Source: JAIYDJ01 sp031400505 (lineage in GTDB: Bacteria > Pseudomonadota > Alphaproteobacteria > Rhodobacterales > Rhodobacteraceae). From it: 64,000 nt of DNA. The notes below the pieces were generated by a model, which was given only the letters and a program-made list of their open reading frames with translations, ran no database searches and had not been told where the DNA came from. The position numbers and the translations under genes are program-made. Below are positions 26,197-34,872 of this stretch, in pieces; position 1 is the first letter of the stretch; each line of letters starts with the position of its first letter. The stretch spans positions 39,752-103,751 of the forward strand of contig JANNPZ010000063.1 in the NCBI GenBank assembly GCA_031400505.1, written 5' to 3'.

Positions 26197-27918
26197 TCAG
26201 GGGTTGGCGGCCGTTGCCGGCTCTGGCGGGGTCAGCGAGAATACGGGCAGAACCGGCGATGCCGCCCCGGGTTCGGGTTTGCCCGCCACGGCATAGGCAG
26301 CCTTGCGGATCAGGGCGGCGCGGTCTGGCAGACCCGGAGCAAAAACGGCGGCACCTGCCGCATCGGCCTCAAGCCCTGCATCGTACCATGCCAAAGCCAG
26401 ATCGGTACGCTGGCTGGTGCCGAACCCCTGCGACAGATGGTGACCCACCAGCTCTGCATAGCCATCTTCGCCCAGCGCCGTCAGCAAAAGCGCAGAACCG
26501 ATCGCAACATCCAGCTTGTCGGTGGTATACCCGACCCCAAGGCAAATCTTCGCAGTCGCTGCAAGCTGCGCCGGAGCCATGCCGCTGGTCAGCACAAAAT
26601 TCGACGCCGTCTGCAAGACTTCGTCCCGCGTCTGCAATGACAGCGCCGCAACTTGCGGTGCCAGCACCGGCCCGAACGCCTGACACTGATCGGCGATCTG
26701 TGCCGCCGTCGCCCCAGCGACCTTGCTTGCCAAATCCTCGCCTTGCGCCATCGCATAGGTCCGCGCCAGGCAGAACTGCTCTCCAAGCGCAAAAGCAGGG
26801 TCCTGCATGGCTGCAACAGTGGTGTAGCCGCCATTGGTGTTGGTCAGCAGGCTGACCTTGTTGCATTGCGAGGCGAGTGAAATCTGCACCTGCGCAGTTT
26901 CCATGAAGGTAGGCAGTTGCGTCGCGGCCGCGACAACAGGCGGTTCCGGCAACGGGGCGACCGGCACGAGGACCGGCGGCTGTGATACTGCAACCTGGGC
27001 CGTCGGCACCGGTTGCGCCGGTCCACCGGTTTCAGGCACGCCAGCCTGCGGCACTTGCGGTGCTACTGCCAGTACCGTGTCGTCCGCTTTCTTTGTGCAG
27101 GTGCCGCGCTGGCAATCGAACATCGCAGGCACTGCATTGAACGCCTGAAAATCATTGCGCAGATAGCCCTCCGGAGTAGATGCGAACACCCTGACGGCGC
27201 AGGACTGGGCATTGCACCAGAACGCGCTGCCGGTCACCGACGTATCCAATAGATAGTCGGTGCGCCCGTCCCCGTTCATGTCGGCAAGCTGGATGAATCC
27301 CGATCTTTGCACCAGTTGCTCGGCAGTAGGGTCGGAATTGCGGGCGATTTCATTCACCGCTTCGGCAACTTGCGGCGGCAAACCACCATAGTTGCCCGCC
27401 GTTAGATAGCGACCGTTGCCACTGCCGGTTCCCAGCCGTTCGTCACGAAACACGATCAGAAGCCCGCGCACACCAAGCGGGTTGTTTGCGATCATCGTGG
27501 CAATCGTGGCACCGCCCGATTGCGCGCGGTAATAGCCCGTGACCAGCAGGTCGCGCTCGAATTCGGTCAACTGACCCGATGCAGGGTAGCCCATCACGAT
27601 CTGATATTCGGCAATAGCCGCGCGCGATCTTGGCCCGATCGATCCATCCGGCGTACCGACCGGGAAGTCGAAGTAGTTCAAGGCAACCTGCACTTCGCGA
27701 TTGGCCGCGCGCTGTGCGGAACTTACCGAAGAGGAGCTGCTGCTTCTTGTGGTATTCGACGATTTCGAGCGGCTCTTGTTTGCCTCGTTGACAATCACGC
27801 CACCGATGATACCGCCCACGATCCCGCCTACCAGACCATTGTCAGCCCGCGCAGGTGCCGAAAGACTGATGGTCAATACCGTCATGATGCATGCTGTTGC
27901 AAATTTACTGCTTTTCAC
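26197..27918 (-). CDS. Secreted peptidoglycan-binding-domain protein
   Basis: 573 residues. A signal peptide (MKSSKFATACIMTVLTISLS) is followed by a glycine-zipper-like segment (GLVGGIVGGIIGGVIV), a Ser-rich linker, and a peptidoglycan-binding helix bundle (VQVALNYFDFPVGTPDGSIG with RSRAAIAEYQ, about residues 76-110). A middle part (residues about 145-260) is followed by a Pro/Val-rich linker and a C-terminal helical domain with paired cysteines. The GTG start at 27918 has GGAGGG upstream. Probably a periplasmic cell-envelope protein; no catalytic motif was seen. Confidence 0.75.
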   Translation of the reverse strand: MKSSKFATACIMTVLTISLSAPARADNGLVGGIVGGIIGGVIVNEANKSRSKSSNTTRSSSSSSVSSAQRAANREVQVALNYFDFPVGTPDGSIGPRSRAAIAEYQIVMGYPASGQLTEFERDLLVTGYYRAQSGGATIATMIANNPLGVRGLLIVFRDERLGTGSGNGRYLTAGNYGGLPPQVAEAVNEIARNSDPTAEQLVQRSGFIQLADMNGDGRTDYLLDTSVTGSAFWCNAQSCAVRVFASTPEGYLRNDFQAFNAVPAMFDCQRGTCTKKADDTVLAVAPQVPQAGVPETGGPAQPVPTAQVAVSQPPVLVPVAPLPEPPVVAAATQLPTFMETAQVQISLASQCNKVSLLTNTNGGYTTVAAMQDPAFALGEQFCLARTYAMAQGEDLASKVAGATAAQIADQCQAFGPVLAPQVAALSLQTRDEVLQTASNFVLTSGMAPAQLAATAKICLGVGYTTDKLDVAIGSALLLTALGEDGYAELVGHHLSQGFGTSQRTDLALAWYDAGLEADAAGAAVFAPGLPDRAALIRKAAYAVAGKPEPGAASPVLPVFSLTPPEPATAANP

Positions 27919-28019
27919 TGAACTTCCCTCCGACTCGAATCACCTTGCAAAAGCTTAGCACACTCGGTTTCTTTCCAAAGACGGATTGACTGGCGCTGTG
28001 CGCCGCGCGAAAGGCTCTG

Positions 28020-28676
28020 ATGTCTGCCGTTGACTGGACCCACCTGCCCGGTCTTGCGCCCTACGCCGAAACGCTGGCCGCGATGGAAGCACGCGCGGCT
28101 TTGATTTCGGCAGGAACCGCACCCGAGGCGATCTGGTTGCTGGAACATCCGCCGCTTTATACGGCTGGAACCTCTGCCAAACCCGCCGACCTGACCGACC
28201 CGGACCGCTTTCCCGTTCACGTGGCCGGACGCGGCGGCCAGTATACGTATCACGGTCCAGGACAGAGAGTTGTGTATGTCATGCTTGACCTGAACACCCG
28301 CGGCCGCGACGTGCGCCAGTTTGTCTGTGCGCTGGAAAACTGGGTTATCGCAACACTTGACGAATTCAACGTAAAGGGCGAGTGTCGTGCCGGTCGCGTA
28401 TGCGTGTGGGTGACGCGGAGCGACCGGCCGCCCAACCCGGAACGCATTTTGCACGAGGCAAAGATCGCGGCGATCGGCGTCAAACTTCGTCGCTGGGTGT
28501 CGTTTCACGGATTGTCCATCAATGTCGAACCGGACCTGCGCCATTTTTCTGGCATTGTCCCTTGCGGGATCGCCGACCACGGCGTGACAAGTCTTGTCGA
28601 TCTGGGTCTGCCGGTGACGATGACCGATGTTGATGCGGCGCTGCTGGCCACGTTTTCGCGGGCTTTTCCGGGCTAG
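28020..28676 (+). CDS. lipB: Octanoyltransferase (lipoate biosynthesis)
   Basis: Transfers octanoyl from acyl carrier protein to lipoyl domains, the first step of lipoate synthesis. 218 residues. The LipB signature is [17 protein letters not shown] (about residues 70-86). The catalytic Cys is in [15 protein letters not shown] and the catalytic Lys in [10 protein letters not shown]. Divergent from the peptidoglycan-binding protein gene. Confidence 0.94.
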   Translation: MSAVDWTHLPGLAPYAETLAAMEARAALISAGTAPEAIWLLEHPPLYTAGTSAKPADLTDPDRFPVHVAGRGGQYTYHGPGQRVVYVMLDLNTRGRDVRQFVCALENWVIATLDEFNVKGECRAGRVCVWVTRSDRPPNPERILHEAKIAAIGVKLRRWVSFHGLSINVEPDLRHFSGIVPCGIADHGVTSLVDLGLPVTMTDVDAALLATFSRAFPG

Positions 28677-29360
28677 AGCCGTCATGCAGCGCGCGGTTAT
28701 TTCTGGGCGCAGACCTGCCCTGTTTCCTCTGGCCGCAAATCGACCTTCAACACCCCGCAGCGGACGCCGCCGGGTGTGGACTGATGATGACAGCAGGCGC
28801 GGCACCGGCATCCTTGCTCTGGCCGCAGCACGTCACCCGGACTTTGGTGAAATGCCACTCCGCGATGAAAACGGCGACGGAAACTCGGCCAGTGATTGCG
28901 GCGGATCGCACAGCCGCTGGGTTTTGCTGACCCCGAACGAGTCTTGAGGCTCTGCGGCACTGTTTGAGGCGGCCTACGTCACCATCACGATGGCTGTGGC
29001 CGATGCAAAGGATGCGCGTCTTGACGGCGGTGCGGCGGCCTTGCGGGTCAATGCGGACGTGAATGCGCCGCTGTTATGCGTGGCAAATATCGTAGACGTC
29101 GCATCCGGCGACCTGAAAATGCCTGGTCAGATCGACTGATCTGCGCCTATTGGACCTGCGGCGATCCCGCCGCCCGGCCATCCGGACTGTTCCCGGCTGT
29201 GGCAAACTGACCCGGAACTTTCCGAGAAATACCGGCGTTTTATTGATCTGCGTCAAAGTGAGAGATTGCCCACCGCGACCCGGCAATCTAGAAGTACGGG
29301 TAACCAAGGCGTCGGATTCTTGTTCCAGCGCACCCAATGCAAACAACGCAGGAGGCACCC
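28677..29360. other. 680 bp region with probable gene remnants
   Basis: It separates lipB from ctaD. One plus frame has a gene-like ending (VWTDDDSRRGTGILALAA, then HSRWVLLTPNES and stop at 28947); another gives a 49-codon ORF (28991-29140, MAVADAKDARLDGG and VANIVDVASGDLKMPGQID) after in-frame stops. Both have Rhodobacteraceae-like codon use but no complete start or domain. I read this as one or two decayed genes; no function is assigned. A ctaD promoter must also lie here. Confidence 0.45.
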
Positions 29361-31034
29361 ATGGCCGACGCAGCCATTTACGGCCACGACCATGAGACGA
29401 AAGGGTTCTTCACCCGCTGGTTCATGTCGACCAACCACAAGGACATCGGCATCCTCTATCTGTTCACCGGCGGGCTCGTTGGTCTGATCTCGGTGATCTT
29501 CACCGTGTACATGCGGATGGAGTTGATGAACCCCGGCGTGCAGTACATGTGCGAAGAGGGAATGCGCCTGATCGCCGACGCCTCGCGGGAGTGCAACTCC
29601 AACGGACACATGTGGAACGTCACGATCACCGCGCACGGCATCCTGATGATGTTCTTTGTCGTGATCCCGGCGCTGTTCGGCGGCTTTGGCAACTACTTCA
29701 TGCCGCTGCAGATCGGTGCACCGGACATGGCGTTTCCGCGTCTGAACAACCTCAGCTACTGGATGTTCGTGGCCGGTACATCGCTGGCCGTGATGTCGGT
29801 TTTTGCGCCGGGCGAAGGTGGTCAGCCGGGCTTTGGCGGCGGCTGGGTGCTTTATCCGCCGCTGTCGATCCAGGATCCTGACAGCTATGCGATCGACCTT
29901 GCGATCTTTGCCGTCCACCTGTCGGGTGCGTCCTCGATCCTGGGGGCGATCAACATGATTACCACCTTCCTGAACATGCGCGCGCCGGGCATGACCCTGC
30001 ACAAGGTGCCGCTGTTCGCCTGGTCGATCTTTGTGACCGCGTGGCTGATCCTTCTGTCGCTGCCGGTGCTGGCCGGTGCGATCACCATGCTGCTGACCGA
30101 CCACCAGTTCGGCACTACCTTCTTCAAGCCCGAAGGCGGCGGCGACCCGGTGCTGTTCCAGCACATCCTGTGGTTCTTCGGCCACCCAGAGGTTTACATC
30201 ATCATCCTGCCCGCCTTCGGGATCATTTCGCAGGTCATCGCGACCTTCTCGAAAAAGCCGATCTTCGGCTATCTGCCGATGGTCTATGCGATGGTCGCAA
30301 TCGGCGTCCTCGGGTTTGTCGTCTGGGCGCACCACATGTACACCTCGGGTCTGTCACTGACCCAGCAAAGCTACTTCATGCTGGCGACGATGGTCATCGC
30401 GGTGCCGACCGGCATCAAGATCTTTTCCTGGACCGCCACGATGTGGGGCGGCAGCATCGAGTTCAAGACCCCGATGCTCTGGGCCTTCGGCTTTCTGTTC
30501 CTGTTCACCGTCGGCGGCGTGACCGGCATTGTCCTCAGCCAGGCTCCCATCGACCGCGCTTATCACGACACCTACTATGTCGTCGCGCACTTCCACTATG
30601 TGATGTCGCTTGGTGCGGTGTTCGGGATTTTTGCCGGGGTCTATTTCTGGCTTGGCAAGATGTCAGGGCGGCAGTACCCCGAATGGGCAGGCAAGCTGCA
30701 CTTCTGGGCGATGTTCATCGGGTCCAACCTGACATTCTTCCCACAGCACTTCCTCGGCCGCCAAGGCATGCCGCGCCGCTACATCGACTACCCCGAGGCC
30801 TTCGCCTACTGGAACTGGTTCTCGTCGCTTGGCGCGTTCCTGTCCTTCGCAAGCTTCGTGTTCTTCCTTGGCGTGGTGTTCTGGACCCTGATGTACGGGC
30901 GCAAGATCACCGAGAACAACCCGTGGAACGAATACGCCGACACGCTGGAGTGGACCCTGCCCTGCCCGCCGCCCGAACACACGTTCGAGCAGTTGCCCAA
31001 ACGCGAAGACTGGGACAAGGGCCACGCGCACTGA
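29361..31034 (+). CDS. ctaD: Cytochrome c oxidase subunit I (aa3 type)
   Basis: Catalytic, twelve-helix subunit of the terminal oxidase that reduces oxygen to water and pumps protons. 557 residues. The haem a ligand is in [10 protein letters not shown]; the CuB His crosslinked to Tyr is in [14 protein letters not shown]; the CuB pair is in [10 protein letters not shown]; the haem a3/haem a ligands are in [12 protein letters not shown]. The start ATG at 29361 has AGGAGG 7 bp upstream. The gene stands alone, without subunits II or III nearby, as in several Rhodobacter relatives. Confidence 0.97.
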   Translation: MADAAIYGHDHETKGFFTRWFMSTNHKDIGILYLFTGGLVGLISVIFTVYMRMELMNPGVQYMCEEGMRLIADASRECNSNGHMWNVTITAHGILMMFFVVIPALFGGFGNYFMPLQIGAPDMAFPRLNNLSYWMFVAGTSLAVMSVFAPGEGGQPGFGGGWVLYPPLSIQDPDSYAIDLAIFAVHLSGASSILGAINMITTFLNMRAPGMTLHKVPLFAWSIFVTAWLILLSLPVLAGAITMLLTDHQFGTTFFKPEGGGDPVLFQHILWFFGHPEVYIIILPAFGIISQVIATFSKKPIFGYLPMVYAMVAIGVLGFVVWAHHMYTSGLSLTQQSYFMLATMVIAVPTGIKIFSWTATMWGGSIEFKTPMLWAFGFLFLFTVGGVTGIVLSQAPIDRAYHDTYYVVAHFHYVMSLGAVFGIFAGVYFWLGKMSGRQYPEWAGKLHFWAMFIGSNLTFFPQHFLGRQGMPRRYIDYPEAFAYWNWFSSLGAFLSFASFVFFLGVVFWTLMYGRKITENNPWNEYADTLEWTLPCPPPEHTFEQLPKREDWDKGHAH

Positions 31035-31037
31035 CCC

Positions 31038-31067
31038 AAAGGCCCCGGAGAAATCCGGGGCCTTTTT
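31038..31067 (+). terminator. Rho-independent terminator of ctaD
   Basis: Stem AAAGGCCCCGGA / TCCGGGGCCTTT with a GAAA tetraloop and a TTTTT run, 3 bp after the stop codon. Confidence 0.9.
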
Positions 31068-31136
31068 CGCAAGTCGGTATTCCTTCCGGCTTCGCCAGCA
31101 ACAGCGGAGTGAACCCCGCCCAACGCCGGACGCCAG

Positions 31137-31611
31137 ATGCGCCCGCCTGTTCCCCTGACCCTTCGGCGCGCCGGGCCCCACGATGCTGAAACCGTGCACC
31201 AGATGGTCCGAGCCGCCTATGCCAAATGAGCGCCGGTGCTGGGGCGCGAACCCGTCCCGATGCACGCCGACTACGACCGGGGCGTGGCCGATCACGACAT
31301 CGACCTGCTGTACGAAGATACCGCCATGGTCGGACTGATCGAGTGCATCCCCCAGCCCGGTCAGTTGTTCGTCGAAAACATCGCCGTCGCGCCCGATCAT
31401 CAGGGCCCAATCATCAGGGACGGGGTCTGGGCCGCTGGTTGCCCGGCCATGCCGAGTTGCGGGCGAAGGCGGCAGACCTGCCGAAACTCGGCCTGCTGAC
31501 CGCCGAGGCGATGGCCTCGAACGTAAGGCTGTACCAATCCGCCGGTTTCCGGATCGACGGCACCGCGCCTTTCATGGGCGGCACGACGGTCTACATGAGC
31601 AAATGGATCGC
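31137..31611 (+). pseudogene. GNAT-family N-acetyltransferase broken by a nonsense codon and a 14-bp duplication
   Basis: The conceptual product starts MRPPVPLTLRRAGPHDAETV at 31137 and reads VRAAYAK, stop (TGA 31227-31229), APVLGREPVPMHADYD; homologues would have Trp or a similar residue at the stop. It continues to LFVENIAVAPDHQG and then loses frame. The cause is visible: ATCATCAGGG occurs at 31396-31405 and again at 31410-31419. Removing 14 bp restores DHQGRGLGRWLPGHAELRAK and the C-terminal acetyl-CoA fold (LLTAEAMASNVRLYQSAGF). No stop follows MSKWI, so the frame runs on into the next gene. A clear recent pseudogene. Confidence 0.85.
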
Positions 31612-31777
31612 TTGCGGCGCGTCAGCCTTCCAACCCGCCCCGCCTGTATTTTTTCATCAAGTCACGGCGATCGTTTCCAGATCGGCACCGAAATTCGCGC
31701 GTATTCCCCAACGAATCGGACAATTTTGTGTTGACGGTTTGTCGTTATCCCGATCCCCATCTCTCAAGAGGTCTTAT

Positions 31778-32383
31778 ATGCTGCGCTCTCTCATTCTGTC
31801 CGGCGCCTTCGCTGTTTGCGGCGCAATCGCCACAAATGCCGCGACTGTCGTCGTGTTCGATGACAATTTCAATGCTGACTCGGCTGGCATCAGCGGGTTC
31901 TCCACTGTCACCGAACTCAAAAACTGGAACGTCACCCAGGGCAACGTAGATATCCTCGGTACCGGTTTCGCTTGCACCGGATGCATCGACCTCGATGGTT
32001 CATTCTCGCCGGCGCCGGCCGTGCTCGTCACCAAGGACACCTTCGAAATCCTGGCTGACATCCTTTATACTGTCACGCTGTTCTTCGCTGATGGAACCGA
32101 AGCTGAAGTCCTCGCGGCAGATTTCGGCGGAGAAACAGTTTTCGCGGCTTTGATCGGCCTTACCGAATCTGTCGTGTTAGAGGTCCTGAGCGACGCCGAC
32201 TCCGAAAGCATCTTGTCCCTGACGCTGTTTGCGACGCCCAACAACTTCGGCCCCTACCTCGACCGCGTGCTGATCACCTACGAAGCCGAAGACATCGCCC
32301 CGGTCCCGCTGCCCGCCGGTGCGCCCCTGCTGCTCGCCGGTCTGGGCGCGTTCGGCCTCCTGTCGCGCCGCCGCCGGTCCTAA
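31778..32383 (+). CDS. VPLPA-CTERM sorting-domain protein (exosortase substrate)
   Basis: 201-residue secreted protein with signal peptide MLRSLILSGAFAVCGAIATNA, a beta-rich body including a CTGC motif, and a C-terminal tail of PVPLPAGAPLLLAGLGAFG followed by RRRR. That tail is the VPLPA-CTERM variant of PEP-CTERM signals, processed by exosortase/archaeosortase-like enzymes and found in Rhodobacteraceae. AAGAGG precedes the ATG at 31778. The open frame continues upstream only because the adjacent acetyltransferase pseudogene lost its stop. No exosortase gene is in the window. Confidence 0.82.
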   Translation: MLRSLILSGAFAVCGAIATNAATVVVFDDNFNADSAGISGFSTVTELKNWNVTQGNVDILGTGFACTGCIDLDGSFSPAPAVLVTKDTFEILADILYTVTLFFADGTEAEVLAADFGGETVFAALIGLTESVVLEVLSDADSESILSLTLFATPNNFGPYLDRVLITYEAEDIAPVPLPAGAPLLLAGLGAFGLLSRRRRS

Positions 32384-32409
32384 CGCTTCTAACCTGTCAA
32401 ACGGCTTGC

Positions 32410-32438
32410 AAGGCCCCGGAGCAATCCGGGGCCTTTCT
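32410..32438 (+). terminator. Rho-independent terminator after the VPLPA-CTERM gene
   Basis: Stem AAGGCCCCGGA / TCCGGGGCCTT with a GCAA tetraloop followed by TCT. Nearly identical to the ctaD terminator at 31038. Confidence 0.8.
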
Positions 32439-32508
32439 CATAGGGGCAACCGCCCTGCCCCGCGAAAACGCCTCTGGCCCTGCCGCCGCTCTCCGCTATC
32501 TTTACGCT

Positions 32509-33015
32509 ATGCCCTATGAATTTCTTCCCACCCCACCCGATGAGACTCACCTGCACCTGTGGCCCCACCGCTCGTTGCCCAAGCGCGGCTTCGTGTGGTT
32601 CATCGGCCTCACCACCGCTATGATTGCCGTGCCGCTGCTGAGCCTGCTCGGCAATCCGGCGCTGTGGTTCATGCTGCCGTTTCTCGCCGCCGCGGTGGCC
32701 GGTGTCTGGTTTGCTATCCAGCGCAGCTATAGGGATGGCGAGATCCTCGAAGACCTGACGCTGACCCGCAGCCAGATCACCCTGATCCGTCACGGCCCCC
32801 GGGGCCGCCGTCAGGATTGGCAGGCCAACCCGCACTGGTTGCGCATAACCCTGCACCCGACCGCAGGTCCGGTGCCGAACTATCTGACGTTGAAGGCCGA
32901 GGGGCGCGAGGTCGAACTCGGCGCGTTCCTGTCCGAGGACGAGCGCGTCGGGCTGCGGACCGAGCTTGACCGGCGGCTGGCGAACCTGCGTGTCGCTAGC
33001 TCAGACGCGCCTTGA
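32509..33015 (+). CDS. DUF2244 integral membrane protein
   Basis: 168 residues with two adjacent membrane helices (FVWFIGLTTAMIAVPLLSLL and ALWFMLPFLAAAVAGVWFAI, about residues 29-70), followed by a beta-rich cytoplasmic domain (LTLTRSQITLIRHGPRGRRQ, DWQANPHWLRITL). This is the DUF2244 pattern; such genes commonly sit near cytochrome oxidase genes in alphaproteobacteria, as here. Function unknown. Its 3' end overlaps the convergent GatB/YqeY gene by 20 bp. Confidence 0.82.
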   Translation: MPYEFLPTPPDETHLHLWPHRSLPKRGFVWFIGLTTAMIAVPLLSLLGNPALWFMLPFLAAAVAGVWFAIQRSYRDGEILEDLTLTRSQITLIRHGPRGRRQDWQANPHWLRITLHPTAGPVPNYLTLKAEGREVELGAFLSEDERVGLRTELDRRLANLRVASSDAP

Positions 33016-33454
33016 CCATCGGCCCCACCGCGCCGAAATCCATCTGCCCGGTGTATTTGCCCTTCAGCACCCCGATCACGCGGCCCATGTCGCGGATGCT
33101 GGTCGCCCCCACCTCGGCTATCGCCGCCAGAATAGCCGCCTCTACCTCGGCGCTATCCAGTTGGCGCGGCAGAAACTCTTCGATCACCACCACCTCGGCC
33201 AGTTCCTTTTCCGCGAGCTCCAACCGCCCACCCTCTTCGTAGGCCCGCGCAGACTCCTGACGCTGCTTTACCAGCTTGCCCAGGATCGCCAGAATTTCAT
33301 CCTCGGTGACCAACCCCGCGGCCCCGTCCGAACGGTTGGCAATCTCGCGGTCCATGATCGCGACGTTTACCAGCCGCAATGTTGACAGCCGCGCAGCTGC
33401 CTTGGCCTTCATCGCCTCTTTCAGCGCCCCTTGCAGGCGGTCGCGAAGTGACAT
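32996..33454 (-). CDS. GatB/YqeY domain protein
   Basis: 152-residue helical protein of the YqeY family, homologous to the C-terminal tRNA-binding tail of GatB. Typical segments are LSTLRLVNVAIMDREIANR, LVKQRQESARAYEEGGRLEL and the C-terminal GKYTGQMDFGAVGPMVKARL. The start ATG at 33454 gives the standard length; the longer frame to 33709 runs antisense into carA's start. Its role is not settled; such genes often neighbour carA, as here, divergently. Confidence 0.9.
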   Translation of the reverse strand: MSLRDRLQGALKEAMKAKAAARLSTLRLVNVAIMDREIANRSDGAAGLVTEDEILAILGKLVKQRQESARAYEEGGRLELAEKELAEVVVIEEFLPRQLDSAEVEAAILAAIAEVGATSIRDMGRVIGVLKGKYTGQMDFGAVGPMVKARLS

Positions 33455-33572
33455 CAGATCCCATCCCCATGGTTTCAACTTGATCACCATACAGAGACGC
33501 ATTGGGATAGACAACCAAGCTGATTTCCGGCAACCCATTGGAATACTGACAAAACTCATTTGCAACGCTTGC

Positions 33573-33601
33573 TTGACCCTGCCCTTGCAGCCCCGTAGGT
33601 T
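33573..33601 (+). promoter_or_regulatory. Candidate carA promoter
   Basis: TTGACC (33573-33578), a 17-bp spacer and TAGGTT (33596-33601), 32 bp before the carA start codon in the divergent gap. Match to the sigma-70 pattern only; not otherwise supported. Confidence 0.4.
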
Positions 33602-33633
33602 CGCGCAAGTTTGCCGCGAGGGAGTCGCCCGCC

Positions 33634-34785
33634 ATGCCCATCCCCAAACCCACTGCCTGCCTCGTGTTGGCTGACGGATCGGTGTTTTATGGCAAAGGCT
33701 TTGGCGCAACGGGCGAAACCGTCGCCGAATTGGTGTTCAACACCGCGATGACCGGCTACCAGGAAATCATGACGGACCCCAGCTATGCCGGGCAAGTGGT
33801 GACGTTTACCTTTCCCCACATCGGCAATGTCGGCGCAACGGCCGAAGATGATGAAACCGCTACTCCTGTGGCCGCCGGCATGGTGGTCAAGTGGGACCCG
33901 ACGGAACCTTCCAACTGGCGCGCCACCGTGGATTTGAACAGCTGGCTGTTGTCGAAGGGACGTATCGGCATCGGCGGGATCGACACCCGCCGTCTGACCC
34001 GCGCCATTCGCCAGCAAGGCGCACCGCATGTGGCGCTTGCCCATGATCCCGCTGGCGACTTCGACCTTGGCGCCTTGGTGGCAAAGGCACGAGGCTGGGC
34101 TGGATTGGTCGGCCTTGACCTTGCCAAGGGGGTGTCGTGTACCCAATCCTATCGCTGGGACGAGCAACGTTGGGCCTGGCCAGAAGGCTATGCGCGCCGC
34201 AGTGGCCCCGGCCTGCGCGTTGTGGCAATCGACTATGGTGCAAAGCGAAACATCTTGCGCTGCCTTGCCTCGGCGGGTTGCGAAGTGACGGTCCTGCCCG
34301 CGACCGCGACGGCTGCAGAGGTACTGGCCCTTAACCCCGAGGGCGTTTTCCTGTCGAACGGGCCGGGGGATCCGGCTGCGACGGGCAGTTATGCGGTGCC
34401 AATGATCCGGGATGTTCTGGCCGCTGATCTGCCGGTATTCGGCATCTGTCTGGGGCATCAGATGATGGCACTTGCCTTGGGGGCCACCACGGTCAAGATG
34501 AACCACGGTCATCACGGTGCAAACCATCCCGTCAAGGACATGGACACGGGCCGCGTCGAAATAACCTCCATGAACCATGGCTTTACCGTCGATAGCCAGA
34601 CCCTGCCACCCGGTGTCATCGAAACGCATGTTTCGCTGTTTGACGGATCAAACTGCGGCATCCGGGTCGCGGGCAAGCCGGTGTTTTCGGTGCAGTACCA
34701 TCCCGAAGCCTCGCCGGGGCCGCAAGACAGCTACTATCTCTTCGAACGTTTTGCCGCCGCCATGCAGGCCCGCCGCAGTGCCTGA
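33634..34785 (+). CDS. carA: Carbamoyl-phosphate synthase small (glutaminase) subunit
   Basis: 383 residues. Hydrolyses glutamine and passes ammonia to CarB for carbamoyl phosphate, the precursor of arginine and pyrimidines. The N-terminal CarA domain (GYQEIMTDPSYAGQVVTFTF) precedes a class I glutaminase domain with nucleophile Cys in FGICLGHQMMALALG and His/Glu in VQYHPEASPGP. carB is not in the window. Confidence 0.96.
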   Translation: MPIPKPTACLVLADGSVFYGKGFGATGETVAELVFNTAMTGYQEIMTDPSYAGQVVTFTFPHIGNVGATAEDDETATPVAAGMVVKWDPTEPSNWRATVDLNSWLLSKGRIGIGGIDTRRLTRAIRQQGAPHVALAHDPAGDFDLGALVAKARGWAGLVGLDLAKGVSCTQSYRWDEQRWAWPEGYARRSGPGLRVVAIDYGAKRNILRCLASAGCEVTVLPATATAAEVLALNPEGVFLSNGPGDPAATGSYAVPMIRDVLAADLPVFGICLGHQMMALALGATTVKMNHGHHGANHPVKDMDTGRVEITSMNHGFTVDSQTLPPGVIETHVSLFDGSNCGIRVAGKPVFSVQYHPEASPGPQDSYYLFERFAAAMQARRSA

Positions 34786-34801
34786 AGAGCCCTTAGTGGC
34801 A

Positions 34802-34828
34802 TTAATGATATGTTAACGCCGCATTAAC
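34802..34828 (+). promoter_or_regulatory. Triple CtrA-type box array (TTAA at 11-bp intervals)
   Basis: TTAA occurs at 34802-34805, 34813-34816 and 34824-34827, each separated by exactly 7 bp, and the last is followed by C. This makes two overlapping TTAA-N7-TTAA(C) elements, the consensus bound by the alphaproteobacterial cell-cycle regulator CtrA. It lies 45 bp before the glycosyltransferase start. Confidence 0.7.
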
Positions 34829-34872
34829 CCATTTGCTGTGATCCTCTGCGTCAGAACCGCTTGGGGGTCTGC

